Positions 25,702 through 34,414 of a stretch of DNA of 64,000 nt are shown here, piece by piece (within the stretch, counting starts at the first letter, position 1; each line of letters begins with the position of its first letter). This DNA comes from Halovivax asiaticus JCM 14624 (GTDB lineage Archaea > Halobacteriota > Halobacteria > Halobacteriales > Natrialbaceae). The stretch is taken from assembly GCF_000337515.1 (NCBI RefSeq), contig NZ_AOIQ01000009.1:118412-182411 (forward strand). Direction: 5' to 3'. A program made the position numbers and the translations under genes. The notes under the pieces were generated by a model. The model was not told the DNA's origin. It ran no database searches and worked only from the letters and a program-made list of their open reading frames with translations.

Positions 25702-27240
25702 TTACGCCGTCCGATCCAGCAGTTCTCGCGTCCGGATACCGAGGTGCCCGCCGGCACCGACCGTGATCCCGACCATGTACAGCGCCGTGAGCGAGACCCC
25801 GAGCGACGCGCTCTCGACGGCCGAGTCGGTCTCGTCCTGCCGATCCGAGAGCGACGCGCACACGTCGACGATCTTCCGGGTCGCCCGCGTCGTCAGGCTC
25901 TCAGGGTGGCGTTCGAGCGTGTCGGCGATGGGCGGGCTGATCCGGTAGTAGAGCCCGACCATGCCGCGACCGACCGGCGTTGCCGCCATCGACTCGTCGC
26001 GGAACCGGCGGAGCGAGTCGAGCGTCGGGCCCTCGCCGGCGGTGGCGGTCGTGATGAAACAGCCGCCACCGCCGCCACCGTCGTTCTGACAGTTGACCGT
26101 GCCGTTGCAGTTCGAGGGCGACTGAAGCCCCAGCGCCGCGGCGACGTTGAGGCGGCCCGCACCCATGTCTTCCGGACACCGGCAGATGTCGTCGGCAGTG
26201 TTTTGCAACTGCTGGCGCGCGTCGGCGTTCGAGTGGCCGTTGGCCATCAGCTGGCCAGCGGCGCCGGCGACGTGCGGACACGCCATCGACGTCCCGTCGA
26301 GGCTTGTGTAGCCCCCGTTGTTGTACGTCGAGTAAACACCCGCGCCCGGTGCGGCGATATCGATCTCCGGACCGGTCGAGGAGAACGACGCGATCTCGTC
26401 GTTCTCGTCGGTGGCGCTGACCGCCATCACCGTGTCGTAAGCCGCCGGGTAGCTCACGCAGTTCGAGCACTCGCCGTCGTTCCCGGCCGCGGCGACGACC
26501 AGCACGCCGTTGTTGGTCGCGTACTGGCAGGCGTCCTGGAGCGCAGAGCTGCCCGTCGACCCGCCGAGGGAGAGCGAGGCGACGTCGTAGCCCTGATTGG
26601 CGACCCACTCGACGCCGGCCGCGATGTCGGAGAAGTTGCCGCCCCCACCGCTCCCGAGGACCTTGACCCCGTGGAGCGTCGCCTCGGTCGAGACACCGAC
26701 GACGCCCTCGGTGTTGTCGTCCGCGTTGGCAATGCCAGCGCAGTGAGTACCGTGTCCGTTGTCGTCGTCCCACGAACCGGTCCCAGTGAAGTCAGCACCG
26801 TTCCCGAGGTTCGCCTGCAGATCCGGGTGGTCCTGATCGATACCAGTATCGACGATGGCGATGTCCGCCCCGGCGCCCGTCTCGCCGTTGTCGTGGGCGA
26901 CGTCGGCCTCGACGATGTCGATGCCGTAGGGCACGTCCTGGGCCAGCGCGTGCATGCGGCCCTCCTTCTCGACGTATCTGACGTTCGGATTGTTCTGCAG
27001 CGCCGAGATGGCGTTGTCCGAGAAGGTCCCGGCGACGACCCTGCCGATGTCGCCGAAGTCGAGTTCCCGGTGGACCGACTCGGCCTGGGTGGTCGCGACC
27101 GAGGCGTCGCTGCCGGGCTGGAGCCCGACGAGCGTGCGTCCGGTCGGTTCGGCAAGTGCTGTTCCAGCGAATCCCGTTGCAGCCGCGCCGGCCGCGGCGG
27201 TTCTGAGTACCGTTCGTCGTGTTGGTGATTCTGATGGCAT
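25702..27240 (-). CDS. Tat-exported subtilisin-like protease (halolysin type) with CFI-box C-terminus
   Basis: A 512-residue S8 serine protease. Residues 5-30 form a twin-arginine signal (TRRTVLRTAAAGAAATGFA). An inhibitor-I9-like propeptide covers ~35-97. The triad is Asp131 (AIVDTGIDQ), His163 (NGHGTHCAG) and Ser318 (GTSMACPHVAG), with oxyanion Asn254. Extra cysteines (CxC, CNC) suggest disulfides, unusual for cytosolic haloarchaeal proteins but fitting export. After a Gly-rich linker, residues 394-450 read CFITTATAGEG...LRRFRD...PVGRGMVGLYYRISPPIAD, the CFI-box-CTERM module, followed by a membrane helix. A GGGAG site precedes ATG 27240; the TATA-like AT-rich tract is ~240 nt upstream, so the leader may be long. 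Confidence 0.93.
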   Translation of the reverse strand: MPSESPTRRTVLRTAAAGAAATGFAGTALAEPTGRTLVGLQPGSDASVATTQAESVHRELDFGDIGRVVAGTFSDNAISALQNNPNVRYVEKEGRMHALAQDVPYGIDIVEADVAHDNGETGAGADIAIVDTGIDQDHPDLQANLGNGADFTGTGSWDDDNGHGTHCAGIANADDNTEGVVGVSTEATLHGVKVLGSGGGGNFSDIAAGVEWVANQGYDVASLSLGGSTGSSALQDACQYATNNGVLVVAAAGNDGECSNCVSYPAAYDTVMAVSATDENDEIASFSSTGPEIDIAAPGAGVYSTYNNGGYTSLDGTSMACPHVAGAAGQLMANGHSNADARQQLQNTADDICRCPEDMGAGRLNVAAALGLQSPSNCNGTVNCQNDGGGGGGCFITTATAGEGPTLDSLRRFRDESMAATPVGRGMVGLYYRISPPIADTLERHPESLTTRATRKIVDVCASLSDRQDETDSAVESASLGVSLTALYMVGITVGAGGHLGIRTRELLDRTA

Positions 27241-27776
27241 GAGTTGCTCCCGGCGCACGGCGCCCGTTCGTCCGACACGTCCGCCCGCGATACCTCGCGC
27301 AGGCCGCAAGACCCGCGCTCGCCCACCGGCTCGTACCGACTGTCGGGTTCGGCCCGTCGCCCGCCTCGACCCAGCCAGGTCGTCACGTCCGCCGCCCTCC
27401 CGGTGTCGGTCGTCCGACGTCCCGGCCGCGTGGTACGTCCGAACACAGCATGCGCCTGTCACTCAGCACCATACCCTCGTATTTTAATATTTTTTCACTC
27501 TTCAACTATTACCTGATCTGGTAGGCATTCGTGAATTTCGTGGGACGAGATGGGCAGAAACGAACGGATAGTTTTCGATAGAGGGAAAGACCTTTTGAGT
27601 TTCTACAGGCCGTAATAAACAGCCATCTCCACTAGTTATTATTTAATTATAGAAGAGGACCGACACGTTCGGTGGCGCCTGTCATGTCGACGCAGTCGCC
27701 GGGTTCGGTCCGTTACACGGATCGACACCCAATCACACCACCTGTGCCATCAGCGAGGAACGTGACCACCGACCAG
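27241..27776. other. Long intergenic region upstream of the protease gene
   Basis: No convincing gene is seen in these 536 nt. The first 230 nt are GC-rich and stay open as an N-terminal extension of the protease frame, but the Tat signal begins at 27240. At 27480-27500 the strand turns AT-rich (ATTTTAATATTTTTTC), which on the minus strand reads as a TATA-like promoter and would give a leader of about 220 nt. A further AT-rich stretch lies at 27600-27655 (GTTATTATTTAATTATAG). Confidence 0.45.
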
Positions 27777-28115
27777 CTACGCGGGACTGTATGCCGTCGA
27801 CAGAAGATTCAGCGTCGCGACGCCGGCGATTACGAGTCCCATGCCGACAATCCCCGCTAGATCGATCGATTCGTCGAAGAAGACGAGTCCGACCGTCGCC
27901 GCGCCGACGATGCCGAACGCCGACCAGGTCGCGTAGACGGCCCCGATCGGCAGATCGCGCAGCGCCAGACTCAGGAAGTAAAACGACCCGAGGTACGCGA
28001 CGAGCGTCACGAGTCCTGGGAGAACGTTCTCGAACCCGTCCGATAGCTTGAGCGCCGAGGTACCGATCACTTCCATCGCGATCGCGATCCCGAGCGAAAG
28101 GTACGTTCCCGTCAT
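27777..28115 (-). CDS. SMR-family multidrug/quaternary-ammonium efflux protein
   Basis: A 112-residue small multidrug resistance transporter with four membrane helices. The essential membrane glutamate is Glu15 in AIAMEVIGTSALKLSDGF. GAVYATWSAFGIVGAATVG and a final helix ending GLVIAGVATLNLLS follow. Such proteins export lipophilic cations or guanidinium in exchange for protons. The W/Y pattern in helix 3 (YATWS) places it in the EmrE/SugE superfamily; whether it acts as guanidinium exporter or broad-spectrum pump is open. Single gene, same strand as the following TrmB gene. Confidence 0.9.
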   Translation of the reverse strand: MTGTYLSLGIAIAMEVIGTSALKLSDGFENVLPGLVTLVAYLGSFYFLSLALRDLPIGAVYATWSAFGIVGAATVGLVFFDESIDLAGIVGMGLVIAGVATLNLLSTAYSPA

Positions 28116-28207
28116 CGAGCGAGTCTTTCCAACGCGTCGGCATAGGCGTGCTCGAACGCGGCCCTCTTTGTTGTTAGTTTCTAGATTGGAGACCGCCCTC
28201 CACCAAC

Positions 28208-28990
28208 TCAGACGGGTTCCGCACGGCCCCAGCAGCGATCGAACGCCGTCGCCAGCGTCGACACGAGCGACTCGTCACGCGAGACGACGACACCGAGACG
28301 ATCCGCCGGCTCGAAGGGATTCGCCACGTCGATGCTCGCTTCGACGTCGTCGACGACGTCGAACGTCAGTCGAAGTCCACTGGCGACCCGGACGGAGACG
28401 TCCGACGCCACGTCGCGGATGGTGGCCAGTTCGTCGGACGGGACGCTCGACAGCACTGTCTCGGCGAGTAGCACCTGGACGTCCACCGCGCCGTCGATTC
28501 GGTCGACCGGGGCGACCTCCGACGCGTAGGTCTCCCAGTCGGCCGCGTCGTACGGCGGACCCACCACGAGACGCACGCGCTCGGTCGCCGTCTGCGCCTG
28601 CTCTCGCCAGAGCGCGACGGCATCTTCGCCACCCAGCGTCGTCGGCCAGAATCGGGCGTCGACCGGGGGGCCGGGCGCCAGTTCGGATCGAACACGGTCC
28701 GCGACCTCTCGGTACGCCGTCTCACGACGTTCGAGTTCCCGCCGGCGTTCGTCGAGGAGACGGTCGACGGCCTCGTCCGGGTCGACCGGCACGTACACGG
28801 TCGGATCGGTCCCGGGCCGCGTCTCGACGATGTTCCGTGCCGCGAGCCCGTTGACCACGTCGTAGATCCGGCCGGTCGGCACGTCGGCGCGCGACGCTAC
28901 CTCGCTCGCGGCGGCGCTACCGAGTGCCAGCAACGCCCGATAGGCCCGGTCCTCGTAACTCGAGAGACCGAGATCGGTGAGATCACTCAT
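28208..28990 (-). CDS. TrmB-family transcriptional regulator
   Basis: A 260-residue regulator. Residues 1-75 form a TrmB winged HTH (LGLSSYEDRAYRALLALGSAAASEVASRADVPTGRIYDVVNGL). Residues ~80-105 form a coiled-coil-like helix (DRLLDERRRELERRETAYREVADRVRSEL), and the remainder is a TrmB/phospholipase-D-like effector domain (FWPTTLGGEDAVALW...). Haloarchaeal TrmB proteins regulate sugar and amino-acid metabolism. The ATG at 28990 is selected because the HTH starts there. It is divergent from the Fic gene, with 208 nt shared upstream. Confidence 0.89.
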   Translation of the reverse strand: MSDLTDLGLSSYEDRAYRALLALGSAAASEVASRADVPTGRIYDVVNGLAARNIVETRPGTDPTVYVPVDPDEAVDRLLDERRRELERRETAYREVADRVRSELAPGPPVDARFWPTTLGGEDAVALWREQAQTATERVRLVVGPPYDAADWETYASEVAPVDRIDGAVDVQVLLAETVLSSVPSDELATIRDVASDVSVRVASGLRLTFDVVDDVEASIDVANPFEPADRLGVVVSRDESLVSTLATAFDRCWGRAEPV

Positions 28991-29162
28991 GTGTTGTGCG
29001 TGGTATCGAGGCGACGTAAACGGTCGTGGTATCGCGAGCGAAAAGCTGCGGCTAGCCCATCGAAACAGTGAGACCCATCGTCGGGCACACGACCGGAACG
29101 GACGGCCCACTCGAACTACCAGTCACTCACCCGCCCCCACAGTTAGCGATTCGGGGTGTCGA

Positions 29163-29172
29163 ATAACTTAAG
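29163..29172 (+). promoter_or_regulatory. TATA box of the Fic gene
   Basis: AATAACTTAAGACG contains a haloarchaeal-type TATA element (CTTAAG) centred about 30 nt before the ATG at 29199. That spacing predicts a leaderless or nearly leaderless transcript, consistent with the absence of a ribosome-binding site. Confidence 0.55.
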
Positions 29173-29198
29173 ACGGGTCCACACCGATCGGTAGTAAG

Positions 29199-30341
29199 AT
29201 GGATCCAGCCGACTTCGCGGACGGGCCCGGCCGAATCGACGAGGACGACGGCCTGCCGTGCCACCGGCCCGCGAGTTTGCCGCCCGATCTCACGCTCACC
29301 GAAGATCTACTCGCGGTCTACGGCGACGCCCAGTACGCCCTGGGTCGGTTGGCGACGCTCGAACGACACCTCGAGAATCCGACCCTCCTCATCGCGCCGT
29401 TCGTCCACCGTGAGGCCGCGATGAGTTCGCAAGTCGAGGGGACGAACGTCACGATTTCAGACATCTACGCCCACGAGGTCGGCGCGTCGCCGAAGCGCGC
29501 CGCCGCTGAGCTCGCGGACGTTCGCGAAGCGTACAACTACGTCGACGCCGTCACCCACGGGTTCGAACGGATCGACGCCGGTGGAACGATCGATCTCGAC
29601 CTCGTGCGGACCTTACACGAGAAACTCCTGGGCGGCGTCCGCGGCGAGGAGGATCGGCCCGGGGAACTTCGCGACATTCCCGTCTACATCGGGTCGCCGG
29701 ACGACGGCCCCGACGGCGCGTCGTTCGTCCCGGCGAGTCCGGACTACGTCGACCTCCTCTTAGAGCAGTGTCTCTCGTACCTGCGCCGCGGGGAGTACCC
29801 ACCACTGGTCGACACCGCGCTCGTTCACTATCAGTTCGAGGCCATCCACCCCTTCCGCGACGGCAACGGCCGCCTCGGCCGCCTGCTCATCATGCTCCAG
29901 CTCTACCAGGCCGGCCTCCTTCCCGGGCCGTACCTCTATCTCAGCGCCTACTTCAAGCGCCACGGGATCGCCTACCGCGAGAAGTTGCTAGAAGTCAGTA
30001 CGGACGGCGCCTACGAGGAGTGGGTCGTCTTCGTCTTGGACGCCATCGCCGAACAGGCCATCGACGCCTACGACTGCGGGGTCGCCCTGACCGACCTCCG
30101 CGAGGACTACCGCGCGAAATTCCCAAGTTTCCCCACCGCGCGCGAACTCGTCGACTACGTCTTCGAACAGCCGTACCTGACGGGGCCGCGCGCCGTCGAG
30201 GCGACCGGGCGCTCGAAACCGTCCGTCTACGACGCCATCGAAGCGCTCGAAGCGGCGGGCATCGTCGTCGAAACGACCGGCCAGGAGCGCAACAAGGTCT
30301 ACGAGGCGCCCGAAGTGCTATCCGTGCTGGATTCCGGCTAA
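29199..30341 (+). CDS. Fic-domain AMPylase with intrinsic inhibitory motif and winged helix
   Basis: A 380-residue protein. The catalytic Fic motif HPFRDGNGRLGR is at residues 217-228, with His217 the general base and Asp221 the metal-binding acidic residue. The inhibitory helix motif SSQVEG, fitting (S/T)xxxE(G/N) with Glu80, is N-terminal to the core, so it is a class II enzyme that restrains itself. The C-terminal ~65 residues (TARELVDYVFEQPYLTGPRAVEATGRSKPSVYDAIEALEAAGIV) form a winged HTH. It would transfer AMP to a hydroxyl on a target protein; the target is not deducible. Its role may be regulatory or stress-linked rather than a toxin. Confidence 0.93.
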   Translation: MDPADFADGPGRIDEDDGLPCHRPASLPPDLTLTEDLLAVYGDAQYALGRLATLERHLENPTLLIAPFVHREAAMSSQVEGTNVTISDIYAHEVGASPKRAAAELADVREAYNYVDAVTHGFERIDAGGTIDLDLVRTLHEKLLGGVRGEEDRPGELRDIPVYIGSPDDGPDGASFVPASPDYVDLLLEQCLSYLRRGEYPPLVDTALVHYQFEAIHPFRDGNGRLGRLLIMLQLYQAGLLPGPYLYLSAYFKRHGIAYREKLLEVSTDGAYEEWVVFVLDAIAEQAIDAYDCGVALTDLREDYRAKFPSFPTARELVDYVFEQPYLTGPRAVEATGRSKPSVYDAIEALEAAGIVVETTGQERNKVYEAPEVLSVLDSG

Positions 30342-30524
30342 CCGAACGCGGCCGACCGACGGACGAACAGGACGGCCGGTACGCTGGAATAGGCCCCTTC
30401 GGGACGAAAACGAGTTTTCGAGAGCGGACCGAAGTCCGAGAGAGGTACCTTCATCCCCGACATCATACCATTCAAGCACTAGTGAATAATAATATATCCG
30501 TCGGTGTTCAAATACAACTGCCGT

Positions 30525-31025
30525 ATGACTCCATCGCCAGACCACGACGCGACACCGGCGAAGAACGCTTCGTCGACCCGCCGCACCGTGCTTCGAACGG
30601 GCGCCGCCATCACAGCGAGCGGTCTCGGCCTCGCGACGCTCACCGGCCAGGTCGCCGCACACTTCCCACCTAAGCTCGATATCGACATCGTTCCCGGTAG
30701 CGAGGCGAACCCGGTCATTCCCAACCGATTCGGGATGGTCCCCGTTGCAATCTTGCAGAACGACGAGTTCGACCCAACGAGCGAGGACGTCAGATACCGA
30801 TTCGGCGCGCCGGACGTCGTCACCGATCGCGAGGGTGCACGGCCCATCTTCGACGGCTTCGTGACGGATGTCGACGACGACGGAAACGACGACCTCCTCC
30901 TGGTGTTCCCAATGGACGGAACCGGGTTCGACGGCGACGAGACCGAGGGCCGAATCGAGTGGGAACGAGACGAGTCGGGGGAACACGGCCTGTCGGGCAC
31001 CGACGCGGTCACGATCGTCCGCTGA
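30525..31025 (+). CDS. Tat-signal secreted protein of unknown function
   Basis: A 166-residue protein. Residues 18-44 form a twin-arginine signal (STRRTVLRTGAAITASGLG, then Ala-rich). The mature part begins AAHFPPKLDIDIVPGSEANPV and has VDDDGNDDLLLVFP, an acidic loop of the kind found in FG-GAP/EF-hand-like calcium sites. I do not recognise a named family. An AT-rich tract (AATAATAATATATCCG) starts about 40 nt upstream of the ATG and probably holds the TATA box. It converges with the ceramidase-like gene, which is also Tat-exported. Confidence 0.68.
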   Translation: MTPSPDHDATPAKNASSTRRTVLRTGAAITASGLGLATLTGQVAAHFPPKLDIDIVPGSEANPVIPNRFGMVPVAILQNDEFDPTSEDVRYRFGAPDVVTDREGARPIFDGFVTDVDDDGNDDLLLVFPMDGTGFDGDETEGRIEWERDESGEHGLSGTDAVTIVR

Positions 31026-31060
31026 CCGCCGCGATTTCGATCGCTCGCAGACCGCCGCGC

Positions 31061-33394
31061 TCAGATCGGAATCGTCCCGATGCCGAACAGCCCGGGCGGA
31101 TCGCCGCCACCGGTCGTCATATTTTGGGGCCACTCTCCGTCGGCTACCTCGCCGACGGTCAGCTGGACCGCATCGCCGGATCGGTTGCCGAAGGCGTCTT
31201 CGAGTCCGGCGTCGGGGACCGTGACGACGTCGCCTTCCGTGACGCCCTGCGCGGTCCCAACCCAGCCGCCAGCAGCCCCGTCCCACGTGGCCACGACCGT
31301 CTCCCCATCCACCTCGATGGTCGCCGTCCCACCGTGAGGCGAGCGCGCACGCGTTCGGAGACTGTCGTCCGGATCCGGCGGCGGGTTCTGTGCGAGGACA
31401 GTGAGGGCGACCGAGTCGTCCGATCCGGGCTCGCCCGCGCGAACCCCGCGAACCACGAGTCCGGTGGCGGGCACGACGTCGAACGATCGTGTCGTGAGTT
31501 CGTACCGCGCAGCGTTCACCCGGAAGCGGTAGGTTCCCGTCGGCAAGTCCGGGGTGACGTCGAATCGCGCCGTGTAGTGGCCGAGCCACTCGCTCCAGAC
31601 GAACCCGAGCCCGCGGTCGTCGGTGACGGGGTGCCACTCCCCGTCGCCACCGGCAGTCGCCCGTTCCAGGAGCACGAACGGGTCGTCGACCGGCCGATCC
31701 CTGCCCGCCGTCCCGCCGACCCACTCGAGACCGACGGTTTCCATCCGTTCGACGGTAGCCGAGGGTTGGGCGACGAGCGAACCCTCGGCGGCGCCGTCGC
31801 CAACGGGCGCTGACGGCACCGACGGTCGAGAACCGGATGGGTCGGGCGAGCTGCCGAGTCCGTCGTCGAACGCAGCGGCGAGGTCACGCTGGTGCTCGCC
31901 GATCAGCACCGACGCGTACTTGCCGAAGACGGTGTGGCCGCCCTCGTAGTGTTGCTGGTCGTACTCTTCCGGTGTCGTGAAGTAGCCGTTGTAGCCGTTC
32001 GCGATGCCGACGACCGTGACGTCGGTCACGTCGTCCGGCGCCGCCTCGGCAGCGGCCTCGGCCATTCGACGACCCATCTCGGTGGTCGGTTCGCCGGGGA
32101 CGGTCACGAGGAGTCGGTCGCCGAGCCGCAGGGCCTGGATCTCGACCTCGGTGGACCACGGTGCGGGCGCGAGGATGAGCTTGCGGCCGTGAACCGGATC
32201 GGCGAGCCACTCGGGGCGACGCTCACCCTCCAGTTCGAGCCCCGAAAATGGCGTCGGCCCGTTCTCGCCGCCGTTCAGGATGGGTTTCCCGACGAGACCG
32301 GTGCTTGCGACGCGTTCACCGCTATCGACGTGCTGGCCGTCGAACTCGATCACCCTGGCGCGACCGCCCACCGGATAGGTCCGGGAGAGATCGGCCTCGG
32401 CTGCCTGCCAGGCGGCCCACATCGCCGACTCCACGCGGACGGCGGTCCGCTCGGCCAGCGCGTACATTCCGTAGTCGTCGTAGTGAGTCATCACGTCTCC
32501 CAGTTTCCCCGCCGCGTGCAGGACGACCGGGGACTCGTCGTCGAATCGATGCACGAACCACCGCGACGCCACGCCCGGAAAGTCAGCCGAGTACGTGGTG
32601 TTGGCCGGGGGGAACGTCGTCGGATGATTGGCGTAACACGTCCAGGCGGCTATCGGCATCCCGTCGAGCGACTCGACGCGCAGCAGTCGGAGCGTCGGAT
32701 CGCGTGCGAGTGCCGGATCGACCGGGTGGTCGTCAGGCGATCCCTCGCCTGGGGGAATGTCCAGCCCGTAGTTCGCGAGGTGGGCCTCGATCGAGCGATT
32801 GACGCTGTTGTCGGGCACGTCGGCTTCGGCCCACGCCGCGCGAGCCGGCCGCCGGTCCGCGTCCGCCGCCGCGATGGCGTCGCCGATCTGTCCGGCGATC
32901 CAGTCGTCGAACCCATCGGGGCCCGCGTGCGTGTGGGTCGTCGCGTAGAGGACCGTATCGCGATCGAACCCGAGCGGGCGGGCGTGTTCGAGTACCGTCT
33001 CGCGCGCGACTGGTCGCCCGAGGTCGCCGCCGACGAGGGCGACCTTCCGCTCCCCGTCGGACAGGACGAGCGCCTGGACGAACAACCGAATCGAGACACC
33101 GTCCGCGAAGATGTCCGGTCGAGCGTAGCCGAAGAACGGCTGGCCGTTCGCGGGCGTGACGTCACGAATTGCCACGCCGGCGGTGAGCGTTCCCTCGCCC
33201 GCGCCCTCGTGACCGGTTTGGCCACGATTTTCGTCGGTCCCGGCCGAGCCGTTTCCCCCGACGGCCCCGGTTGCATTGGCGCCCGAATCGCCCGCTGGGT
33301 CGCTCGCCGCGCCGAGCGAAACGCCCGCAGCGAGACCCGTCAACGTCGCCGAACCCGCGACGAATCGGCGCCGGTCCATCCGTCGATCACTCAT
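31061..33394 (-). CDS. Tat-exported neutral/alkaline ceramidase-family protein
   Basis: A 777-residue exported protein. Residues 4-30 form a Tat signal (RRMDRRRFVAGSATLTG). The neutral-ceramidase fold is recognised by AGVAIRDVTPANGQPFFGY (72-90), THTHAGPDG (153-161, zinc histidines), YANHPTTF (254-261) and NGYNGYFTTPEEYDQQHYEG (466-485, with the C-terminal zinc ligands). The block aligned to the nucleophile GDVSPN of canonical ceramidases reads GDVMTH (299-304), so the catalytic serine is not in place. Residues ~550-777 form a beta-rich immunoglobulin-like C-terminal domain. Archaeal lipids contain no ceramide, so the substrate may be another amide, or exogenous sphingolipid. Confidence 0.86.
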   Translation of the reverse strand: MSDRRMDRRRFVAGSATLTGLAAGVSLGAASDPAGDSGANATGAVGGNGSAGTDENRGQTGHEGAGEGTLTAGVAIRDVTPANGQPFFGYARPDIFADGVSIRLFVQALVLSDGERKVALVGGDLGRPVARETVLEHARPLGFDRDTVLYATTHTHAGPDGFDDWIAGQIGDAIAAADADRRPARAAWAEADVPDNSVNRSIEAHLANYGLDIPPGEGSPDDHPVDPALARDPTLRLLRVESLDGMPIAAWTCYANHPTTFPPANTTYSADFPGVASRWFVHRFDDESPVVLHAAGKLGDVMTHYDDYGMYALAERTAVRVESAMWAAWQAAEADLSRTYPVGGRARVIEFDGQHVDSGERVASTGLVGKPILNGGENGPTPFSGLELEGERRPEWLADPVHGRKLILAPAPWSTEVEIQALRLGDRLLVTVPGEPTTEMGRRMAEAAAEAAPDDVTDVTVVGIANGYNGYFTTPEEYDQQHYEGGHTVFGKYASVLIGEHQRDLAAAFDDGLGSSPDPSGSRPSVPSAPVGDGAAEGSLVAQPSATVERMETVGLEWVGGTAGRDRPVDDPFVLLERATAGGDGEWHPVTDDRGLGFVWSEWLGHYTARFDVTPDLPTGTYRFRVNAARYELTTRSFDVVPATGLVVRGVRAGEPGSDDSVALTVLAQNPPPDPDDSLRTRARSPHGGTATIEVDGETVVATWDGAAGGWVGTAQGVTEGDVVTVPDAGLEDAFGNRSGDAVQLTVGEVADGEWPQNMTTGGGDPPGLFGIGTIPI

Positions 33395-33651
33395 CTACGA
33401 TCCCCCGCGGTTCGATCCGAGTTGGGTTGTCCCCGAACCATACCCGCGGCTCAACGCCACCGAGGAAATGTTCGGTTCTTGTGTACACCACCCATTTTTA
33501 TGTGTTGTGGTAACAAGGAACGGTATAGCCAGGTCGGTCTCTACCGCACCATCGATCGGCCGCTCACACACACAAATATTGATGAGTTTATATCAGTTCG
33601 TCTCGAACCGACGGATCGTCGAATACCGCTGAATAACCGCAAACCCACACC

Positions 33652-34317
33652 ATGGTCGCCGATCCACTCCGATTCGTCACGCTCACGCTCACCGCCGAAG
33701 AGTGGCTGGGCGAACCCGACCAGCACGTCTTCGACGATCCCGAGCTCGACCACGGGCCGGTCTACGACGCGAGACTGCTGCCCGACGGGACCGTCATCAC
33801 CCTGTACGAACTCAGAGGCGACCCCGACCAGCTGGAATCGCTCCTTCGAACCCACGAGGATCGCGACGTCGCGTCCGCACCCACCCACGATGGGTCGGGA
33901 CTGCTCGTTTACGCCCACGGCGAGGCCCACGAAACGGTCGCGGCACTGCTAGAACGCATCCAGGCGTTGCGCCTCGTGATCGATCGACCGATCGAGTTCC
34001 GGCCGGACGGCTCACTCCGGGTCACCCTCGTCGGCGACGAACGAGGCGTCAAAGGCCTCTTCGACGGGATTCCCGAGTCGGTCTCGCTGGAGATCGAGCG
34101 GACGGGCGACTACGAGCCCCGTCCCAACCGAATCTACGCCTCGCTCACCGACCGCCAGCGGGAGATACTCCGGACGGCGGTCGACCTGGGCTACTACCGA
34201 CGGCCCCGTGAGACCTCCTACAGCGAGATCGCTGCGGTCGTCGGCTGCTCGGAGGCGAACGTCGGCGAGCACATTCGACGGATCGAGTCGAAACTCGTCG
34301 AAGCGATCGTTCCGTGA
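33652..34317 (+). CDS. Bat-type helix-turn-helix transcriptional regulator
   Basis: A 221-residue HTH_10 regulator. The N-terminal two-thirds form an alpha-beta sensor domain with no recognised cofactor motif (FVTLTLTAEEWLG..., ELRGDPDQLESLLRTHEDRDVASAP...). The HTH is at ~163-218: LTDRQREILRTAVDLGYYRRPRETSYSEIAAVVGCSEANVGEHIRRIESKL. It is divergent from the ceramidase-like gene with 257 nt between them, so it may regulate that gene. The signal is unknown. Confidence 0.87.
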   Translation: MVADPLRFVTLTLTAEEWLGEPDQHVFDDPELDHGPVYDARLLPDGTVITLYELRGDPDQLESLLRTHEDRDVASAPTHDGSGLLVYAHGEAHETVAALLERIQALRLVIDRPIEFRPDGSLRVTLVGDERGVKGLFDGIPESVSLEIERTGDYEPRPNRIYASLTDRQREILRTAVDLGYYRRPRETSYSEIAAVVGCSEANVGEHIRRIESKLVEAIVP

Positions 34318-34414
34318 CCGGCCCGGGTCGGCGCTCCCGAATTCGGCCGCATCGGGCGACCGACCACGCCGAGCGAGCAGTCGCGCCACGTGATCAGCCC
34401 CACCAGTTGAACAG

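Noticed and set aside
25744..27228. Open frame of 494 codons opposite the protease
   Set aside because: Antisense shadow; the minus-strand frame has triad motifs and a Tat signal.
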